From: JACDAV01 sp036556145
Lineage (GTDB): Bacteria; Chloroflexota; Limnocylindria; Limnocylindrales; CSP1-4
DNA length: 10,645 nucleotides
NCBI GenBank assembly: GCA_036556145.1
Contig: DATBKB010000050.1
Coordinates: 1-10,645, forward strand
Reading direction: 5' to 3'
The translations under genes were made by a program, and so were the position numbers. Below the pieces are notes generated by a model. The model saw nothing but the letters and a program-made list of their open reading frames with translations, did no database searches and was not told where the DNA came from. The first letter of the stretch is position 1; each line of letters starts with the position of its first letter. Below, piece after piece: positions 6,450 through 10,645 of this stretch.

Positions 6450-7754
6450 GTGAACCCCGTGGCCCAGCCCGTCGCGCCCGCGAGCACCGGTCCTGCCGCC
6501 GGCGCTGCCGGGCACGCCGGCCCGAGCCAGCTCGAGCAGCTCCGGTTCCTCCACGACGTCGCCCGCCTCGCGACGACCGCCCGAACGTGGGACGAGCTCC
6601 TCGAGACGGTCGTCGACGGCACTCGGGATGCGCTCCACGCCGACGTCTCCTCGCTCTACCTCCTCGATCGGGATGGAGCGTACCTGACGCTCGCCGCAAC
6701 GAACGGCCTCGACCGGTTCCAGATCGGTCGCGCCAGGGTGCCCTTCGACGAGGGCGTCACCGGCCGCGTCGCCGCGTCACGCGAGCCGCTCGTCATCCCC
6801 GACGTCGCGAGCGACCCTCGATTCCTCTGGGTTCGCGGCATCGACCAGAAGCGGTTCGTGGCGTCGATGCTGTCCGTGCCGCTGACGTGGCACGACCAGA
6901 CGGTCGGCGTGCTCAACGTCCAGACGGAGCGTCATCGCGACTTCAGCGCCGACGTCGACCAGCTGCGGGCGATCGCCGACCTGCTCGCCGGCATCGTCGA
7001 GAAGGGCCGGCAGCAGCGCGAGGCGGAGGCGCTCGCCGCCGAGCTCAAGCGCATCGACGAGGCCCGCAGCGAGCTGATCGCGCTCGTCACCCACGAGCTG
7101 CGGACGCCGCTGGCCGTGGTGCGTGCCTATGCCGATCTGCTGGCGGACGACCCGCCGCTCGAGGGCCGGGAGTCGCGGGATCCCGCCCGACGCGCCCAGC
7201 GAGCCGAGTGGCACCGCGGGGCGCTCGAGCAGGTCGAGCGGTTGGACCGGCTCGTCGACTCGATCCTCGCGTCCGTCCGGATCGTGCCGGAGCAGCCGCC
7301 GGCGCTCCAGGCGACCGACATCTCGGCCCTCGTCTCGGAGGTCGTCGCCGGCCTCGGGCCGATCCTGTCGCGGCATCGGTTGGAGGTTCGGCCGTCCGTC
7401 CGGCTCCAGGTCATCGCCGACCCGCCGCGGCTGCGGCAGATCCTCGAGCACCTCGTCGAGAACGCCGTGAAGTACGCGCCGCCCGACACCTCGATCGCCG
7501 TGGAGTGGCGGCTCGTCGAGGGCGTCGTGCGGCTCGCGATCAGCGACGAGGGGCCCGGCATCCCGGCCGAGTGGCGGACGCGGATCTTCGAGCCGTACGC
7601 CCGGCGCGACACGCAGACCGCGCGCGGCTCGGGGATCGGGCTCTACGCGGCGAAGCGGCTCGGCGAATCGATGGGCGCGCGGCTGTGGTGCGAGCCGGCC
7701 GAGCCGGCCGGGACGCGGTTCGTCGTCGCCCTCCCGGCCGTCGTGTCGGTGTAG
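6450..7754 (+). CDS. Soluble GAF-domain sensor histidine kinase
   Basis: A 434-residue cytoplasmic sensor kinase of a two-component system. After an Ala/Pro-rich N-terminus of about 28 residues comes a GAF domain (about 30-182) with SSLYLLDRDGAYLTLAATNGL, VPFDEGVTGRVAASREPLVIPDV and MLSVPLTWHDQTVGVLNVQ. A short coiled linker (about 185-207, REAEALAAELKRIDEARSE) leads to the HisKA helix with the phospho-acceptor His215 in VTHELRTPLAVV. The HATPase domain carries the N box HLVENAVKYAP (Asn338), G1 box SDEGPGIP (Asp366), F box (IFEPYAR) and G2 box GSGIGLY (394-400). No transmembrane segment or signal peptide is seen, so it should sense an internal ligand or redox/light state through GAF; no chromophore- or metal-binding cysteine is evident in that domain. 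The stop at 7752-7754 abuts the response regulator, its likely partner. The GTG start at 6450 is supported by the -10 box upstream. Confidence 0.95.
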   Translation: MNPVAQPVAPASTGPAAGAAGHAGPSQLEQLRFLHDVARLATTARTWDELLETVVDGTRDALHADVSSLYLLDRDGAYLTLAATNGLDRFQIGRARVPFDEGVTGRVAASREPLVIPDVASDPRFLWVRGIDQKRFVASMLSVPLTWHDQTVGVLNVQTERHRDFSADVDQLRAIADLLAGIVEKGRQQREAEALAAELKRIDEARSELIALVTHELRTPLAVVRAYADLLADDPPLEGRESRDPARRAQRAEWHRGALEQVERLDRLVDSILASVRIVPEQPPALQATDISALVSEVVAGLGPILSRHRLEVRPSVRLQVIADPPRLRQILEHLVENAVKYAPPDTSIAVEWRLVEGVVRLAISDEGPGIPAEWRTRIFEPYARRDTQTARGSGIGLYAAKRLGESMGARLWCEPAEPAGTRFVVALPAVVSV

Positions 7755-7764
7755 GGTGGCGGCC

Positions 7765-8469
7765 GTGGCGCGCTCGTTGCGGATCCTCGTCGTCGACGAC
7801 GACCCGGCCATGGTCGGGGCCATCACCGCGCTCGTCGGCACCGAGGGCCACCAGGTCATCACCGCCTACGACGGGCTGACCGCGGTCAAGCGGTTCCGCG
7901 AGGAGTCACCCGATCTCGTCCTGCTCGATCTCGCGATGCCGGGCCCGGACGGCTTCACCGTCGCGGGTCAGATGCGGGCCGCCGGTGCGGCGCCGATCCT
8001 CGTCGTCTCCGGCGAGAGCGCCGAGGAGGCGAAGGTCACGGCGCTCGGCATCGGCGCCGACGACTATCTCGTCAAGCCGTTCGGCAAGGCCGAGCTGCTG
8101 GCCCGAATCGCGGCGGTCATGCGCCGGGTCGACCGCTCGATCGGCGGTCCGGCGGGGGCGGGCGGCGGGCCGCTGACGGCGGGAGCGCTGACGCTCGATC
8201 CCGGGCGGCACGACGCGCGCGTCGGCGAACGGACCCTGGAGCTGACGCCAACCGAGTACCGGTTGCTCGAGGCCCTCGTGCGCGCCGGCGGCGACCTCGT
8301 GCCGCACCTCCAGCTGGCCCGCGCCGGCTGGCCGGCCGAGTCCGACCCGGATCTCCTCTGGCTCAAGCCGCACCTCGCCCGCCTGCGCTCGAAGGTCGAG
8401 GCCGCCGGCGGGCCCGAGATCCTCGCGGTCCGCGGCGTCGGCTACCGGATCGCTGCCGACGGCGCCTGA
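7765..8469 (+). CDS. OmpR/PhoB-family response regulator
   Basis: A DNA-binding response regulator, almost certainly the partner of the preceding kinase. The receiver domain starts RILVVDDD (acidic pocket), with the phospho-acceptor Asp in LVLLDLAMPGPDG (Asp55 counted from GTG 7765), a switch Ser in VVSGES and the conserved Lys in DDYLVKPF. A Gly/Ala-rich linker leads to a winged-helix output domain (LTPTEYRLLEALV ... LARLRSKVEAAGG ... VRGVGYRIA). The recognition-helix region reads WLKPHLARLRSK instead of the usual TVDVHIxxLRxK. Two starts are possible: GTG 7756, one base after the kinase stop, or GTG 7765. I prefer 7765 because AGGGTGG at 7753-7759 lies at ribosome-binding distance and the receiver fold begins five residues later. 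The lipoprotein gene follows after 17 bp. Confidence 0.94.
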   Translation: MARSLRILVVDDDPAMVGAITALVGTEGHQVITAYDGLTAVKRFREESPDLVLLDLAMPGPDGFTVAGQMRAAGAAPILVVSGESAEEAKVTALGIGADDYLVKPFGKAELLARIAAVMRRVDRSIGGPAGAGGGPLTAGALTLDPGRHDARVGERTLELTPTEYRLLEALVRAGGDLVPHLQLARAGWPAESDPDLLWLKPHLARLRSKVEAAGGPEILAVRGVGYRIAADGA

Positions 8470-8486
8470 CGGCTGCCAATCCGCCG

Positions 8487-9311
8487 GTGAGAACCTGGCT
8501 GCTCGTCCCGGCGACCTTGCTCGCCATCGCCGCCTGCGCCGAGCGGCCGCCGGTATCGGCGTCCGAACCCAAGCTGCTGATGGTCGACGCCGAGGACTCG
8601 CAGGGCGGAACGGTCAAGGTCCGGATCGAGGATGCGACCGGCCTCGTCGTCGCCGCCCGGAGCGGTCCTGAGGTCATCGAGCCAGACGTGGCCGGGAGCT
8701 CGGCTGCGGTCGACGTTGACGACGCGGCGAGGACCTTGTCGATCGAGGTCGGCGTCTTCGCCTGTGCCACGGAGGCGAGCGTCAGCATCCAGCCACGCGG
8801 GGCGGCGATCGCGATCGACGTCGTCGAGACAAGACGTGGCGCATGCGATGCGATGTCGAAGGATTTCGCCGTGGTTCTCGACCTGGTCGCGCCAATCGCG
8901 CATCGACCTGTTGTCCTGACCGAGCGACAGGCCGACGTCCGGTCATGGGCGACGGCCGTGCCCGGGACCGACGGTCGAACCCGAGCGGCCGTCCTCGTCG
9001 ATCGCTCGACGCGGGTCAGCTGGGTGGAGCCGGCGGATGCCTCGAATCTGCGTGGCCCCGTCGACCGCGGGGTCGTCCTCGCGGGGGCCGGCCCGACCGA
9101 CGCGGTGCTCGCCTGGTCAGGCGACGTCTGCGATACGAGGGTCGACGTCGAGGTCGGTGCCTTCGCGGACACGATCCCGGTGCTCATCACGCTGACGAAC
9201 GAGAGTCACTTCCCCTGCTCTGGTGCGACTCGGGCCGAGGGCCTGCGGCTCACTCTCGCCGGGCCGGACGACGCGGGCCGCCTTCGACCGAGCCTGCTCG
9301 TCCGTCACTGA
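8487..9311 (+). CDS. Uncharacterised lipoprotein in the two-component operon
   Basis: A 274-residue protein, not recognised as a known family. The N-terminus MRTWLLVPATLLAIAAC is a lipoprotein signal with lipobox IAAC, predicting cleavage before Cys17 and lipid anchoring on the outer face of the membrane. The mature part is Val/Asp/Ala-rich with predicted beta strands. It contains four further cysteines (93, 120, 215, 244) that fall into two pairs spaced 27 and 29 residues apart. The sequences around the first Cys of each pair are loosely similar (LSIEVGVFACATEASVSI and VDVEVGAFADTIPVLITL), hinting at two related beta-sandwich repeats. The GTG at 8487 is the only start that gives the intact signal peptide. 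It lies 17 bp after the response regulator with no visible promoter, so it is probably co-transcribed with the kinase pair, and could be a target or an accessory sensor. Function is unknown. Confidence 0.8.
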   Translation: MRTWLLVPATLLAIAACAERPPVSASEPKLLMVDAEDSQGGTVKVRIEDATGLVVAARSGPEVIEPDVAGSSAAVDVDDAARTLSIEVGVFACATEASVSIQPRGAAIAIDVVETRRGACDAMSKDFAVVLDLVAPIAHRPVVLTERQADVRSWATAVPGTDGRTRAAVLVDRSTRVSWVEPADASNLRGPVDRGVVLAGAGPTDAVLAWSGDVCDTRVDVEVGAFADTIPVLITLTNESHFPCSGATRAEGLRLTLAGPDDAGRLRPSLLVRH

Positions 9312-9350
9312 GCGCTCCTCCCACCCCCGCGGCAGGCGACGCCTTGCTTA

Positions 9351-9379
9351 ATCATTCGCTCGACGAGTAGGCGAATGAT
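9351..9379. terminator. 9-bp hairpin downstream of the lipoprotein gene
   Basis: ATCATTCGC (9351-9359) and GCGAATGAT (9371-9379) form a perfect 9-bp stem with an 11-nt loop, 39 bp after the lipoprotein stop. No T-run follows on either strand, so it is not a classical intrinsic terminator. It may protect the 3' end or act with the adjacent palindrome. Confidence 0.4.
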
Positions 9380-9387
9380 CTCTGCCA

Positions 9388-9409
9388 GCAGGCGGATTAA
9401 TCCGCCTGC
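9388..9409. repeat. Perfect 22-bp palindrome
   Basis: GCAGGCGGATT (9388-9398) is followed directly by its exact reverse complement AATCCGCCTGC (9399-9409). As RNA it would form a 9-bp stem with a TTAA loop; as DNA it resembles a symmetric binding site for a dimeric protein. It lies between converging genes rather than at a promoter, and no T-run follows, so operator, U-less terminator and repeat-element arm all remain possible. Confidence 0.55.
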
Positions 9410-9459
9410 CGTGCTCGAGGATCTCTATCTGGCCCACTGCCCACATGCCGCAACTGAGC

Positions 9460-9479
9460 GCTCGGCGGGTACGCCGAGC
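9460..9479. terminator. 8-bp GC-rich hairpin downstream of gltB
   Basis: GCTCGGCG (9460-9467) and CGCCGAGC (9472-9479) form a perfect 8-bp stem with a GGTA loop. On the minus strand it begins 30 bp after the glutamate synthase stop, a sensible place for a terminator of that gene. No T-run follows, so the call rests on position and stem strength. Confidence 0.45.
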
Positions 9480-9509
9480 CTCGGCCTGGAGGATCTGTAG
9501 CGCACGCCC

Positions 9510-10645
9510 TCAGCCGGTTGCAGCGGCGACAGGCTCGCGGGCGACCTTGGCGTTTGCGTCGTCCGCCGGGCGCGACCCCGCCGCCACCGGTTGCAAAGGC
9601 TCGACCAGCCAGACCTGATCCTCGAGGCCGGACTCGGCCAACAGTCGCGCCGCGAGCTCCGAGCCGGCCTCGCGATGGTCCTCGATGAGATCGCGGAACT
9701 CGCGCGCCAACGAGCCGCCGTCCTCGCGTGACGCGACGGCCTCGGACAGTCGCACCGCCCGGACGCTCGGGCCGTGCAGCGCGGCGGCGTGGCGACCGGC
9801 GGGGTCGTACAGGTAGGCGCGCCCCCCTGTCATGCCGGCCCCGAAGTTGCCCCCCACGGGACCGAGCACGACGACGACCCCACCGGTCATGTATTCGCAG
9901 CCGTGCGGGCCGATGCCCTCCACGACCGCCTCGGCGCCGCTGTTCCGGACCGCGAAGCGCATCCCTGCCCGCCCGACGAGGTGGAGGCGTCCCGCGGTCG
10001 CACCGTACAGGCACGTGTTCCCCGCGACCGAGGCGCCGGCCGCGATCGCTGGCAGCTCCGGCTCGGGCCGGATGACGAGCCGCCCGCCGGACAGCCCCTT
10101 GCCGACGTAGTCGTTGGCCTGGCCGACGAGCCGCAGCTCGACGCCCGACGTCGCGAACGCCCCGAACGACTGGCCGGCCGAGCCGCGGACATCGATCCGG
10201 GCCGGGCCGCGCATCTCACCGCGCTCGATGGCGCCCGACAAGGCGGCGCCGAACGACCGGTCGGCGGTCGTCAGCCGAAGGCCGGACGCCTCGAAGCCCC
10301 ACTGGCCGCCGAGCGCACCGACGAGGCGCGCCTCGAGCGCGGACGCCGGCACGTGTCCGACCTCGCGCCCGGCCTCGGCCGGGCTCGACCGTCGGTCAGC
10401 CGCAGCGGACCAGGTCGCACCCGTGATCAGCGCCCGGAGTTCGTGCGTCGATCGACCGCGAGCCGGCGCCAGCCACCGGCGCGCCTCCCCTACCACGTCG
10501 CCCACGGACCGGGCGCCGATTGCCGCGAGCTCGCGTCGGAAATCCTCGGCCAAGGCCAGCGCGAACCGCTCGACGTGCGCGGGCGTGCCGGTGAACTTCG
10601 CGCGGAGATCCTCGCGCTGCGTCGCGATGCCCGTCGGGCAGGTGT
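9510..10645 (-). CDS. gltB: Glutamate synthase large subunit, C-terminal part
   Basis: C-terminal 377 residues of the ferredoxin- or NADPH-dependent glutamate synthase large chain, which makes glutamate from glutamine and 2-oxoglutarate. The visible start TCPTGIATQREDLRAKF is the end of the Fe-S/FMN domain; its Cys matches the last cysteine of the family's 3Fe-4S motif. The helical segment FRRELAAIGARSVGDVVG follows, then the right-handed beta-helix (GXGXG) domain with GQSFGAF, NDYVGKGLSGG, GNTCLYGAT, RFAVRNSGAEAVVEGIG, HGCEYMTGG and NFGAGMTGGRAYLYD. The open frame continues unbroken to the window edge, so this is the 3' end of a gene of about 1,500 codons, not a short ORF starting at the TTG at 10553. 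The final 30 residues are a hydrophilic Ala-rich tail. It is convergent with the lipoprotein gene. The small subunit gltD is not visible. Confidence 0.95.
   Translation of the reverse strand, partial: TCPTGIATQREDLRAKFTGTPAHVERFALALAEDFRRELAAIGARSVGDVVGEARRWLAPARGRSTHELRALITGATWSAAADRRSSPAEAGREVGHVPASALEARLVGALGGQWGFEASGLRLTTADRSFGAALSGAIERGEMRGPARIDVRGSAGQSFGAFATSGVELRLVGQANDYVGKGLSGGRLVIRPEPELPAIAAGASVAGNTCLYGATAGRLHLVGRAGMRFAVRNSGAEAVVEGIGPHGCEYMTGGVVVVLGPVGGNFGAGMTGGRAYLYDPAGRHAAALHGPSVRAVRLSEAVASREDGGSLAREFRDLIEDHREAGSELAARLLAESGLEDQVWLVEPLQPVAAGSRPADDANAKVAREPVAAATG

Larger units (their letters stand above)
9312..9509. other. Non-coding convergent spacer with nested inverted repeats
   Basis: This 198-bp region separates the convergent lipoprotein and glutamate synthase genes and has no credible coding sequence or tRNA. 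It is noticeably richer in A/T than its surroundings around 9345-9430. It holds two hairpins and one perfect palindrome, listed separately. An outer pair GGCAGGCG (9331-9338) and CGCCTGCC (9403-9410) brackets an 80-bp block. A 7-bp word GATCTCT occurs at 9377-9383 and 9420-9426. The likely role is 3'-end formation for both flanking genes, or the block may be a small repeat element. Confidence 0.6.

Noticed and set aside
6382..6699. N-terminal extension of PEPC to 1044 residues
   Set aside because: It would run antisense through the kinase start, has Arg-rich shadow composition, and PEPC-like sequence begins only after the GTGs at 6381/6357.
9388..9409. Palindrome as a classical intrinsic terminator
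   Set aside because: Neither strand has a T-run after the stem, so the standard Rho-independent signature is missing; it is kept only as a palindrome.
9312..9509. tRNA, small RNA gene or small protein in the convergent spacer
   Set aside because: No cloverleaf pairing, TPsiC-like GGTTCGAATCC or CCA context was found, and no short frame with a start and protein-like composition stands out.
9510..10553. Stand-alone 347-residue GXGXG protein starting at the TTG at 10553
   Set aside because: The same frame continues to the window edge with glutamate synthase sequence (TCPTGIATQ), so the TTG is internal to gltB.
1..10645. CRISPR arrays, insertion sequences, integrases or phage genes
   Set aside because: No regularly spaced repeats, transposase or recombinase motifs, or composition breaks beyond the small 9345-9430 spacer were seen.

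Overview
This is a very GC-rich (about 70 %) bacterial chromosomal segment with densely packed genes, strongly G/C-ending codons and frequent GTG starts. There are no RNA genes, insertion sequences, phage genes or CRISPR arrays. The gene content and composition fit a free-living high-GC bacterium such as a member of the Chloroflexota or Actinomycetota. That placement is an impression from protein style, not a computed assignment.

Layout from left to right. (1) 1-1196, minus: the first 398 codons of a major facilitator superfamily transporter, cut by the window edge. (2) 1295-3602, plus: a tightly coupled three-gene unit (ATGA and GTGA overlaps) encoding a small membrane protein, a peptidase S51/cyanophycinase-like hydrolase and a class V PLP enzyme of the isopenicillin-N-epimerase type. 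(3) 3565-6381, minus: a full-length phosphoenolpyruvate carboxylase, convergent with the PLP enzyme and overlapping its 3' end by 38 bp. (4) 6450-9311, plus, divergent from PEPC: a soluble GAF-domain histidine kinase, an OmpR/PhoB-type response regulator and an uncharacterised lipoprotein, probably one operon. (5) 9312-9509: a non-coding, relatively AT-rich convergent spacer holding three inverted repeats, one of them a perfect 22-bp palindrome. (6) 9510-10645, minus: the C-terminal 377 residues of the glutamate synthase large subunit, open at the right edge.

The metabolic theme is central carbon and nitrogen: PEPC replenishes oxaloacetate, GltB makes glutamate, and the S51/PLP pair probably acts on peptides or amino-acid derivatives. 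Nothing in the sequence shows that these units are co-regulated. The genes are mostly recognisable housekeeping or accessory types, and I found no clear previously undescribed multi-gene system. The points most worth a second look are two substitutions at the predicted inhibitor site of PEPC, the structured spacer at 9331-9479, the S51/PLP/membrane-protein cassette, the lipoprotein attached to the two-component system, and promoter geometry that suggests leaderless transcripts.
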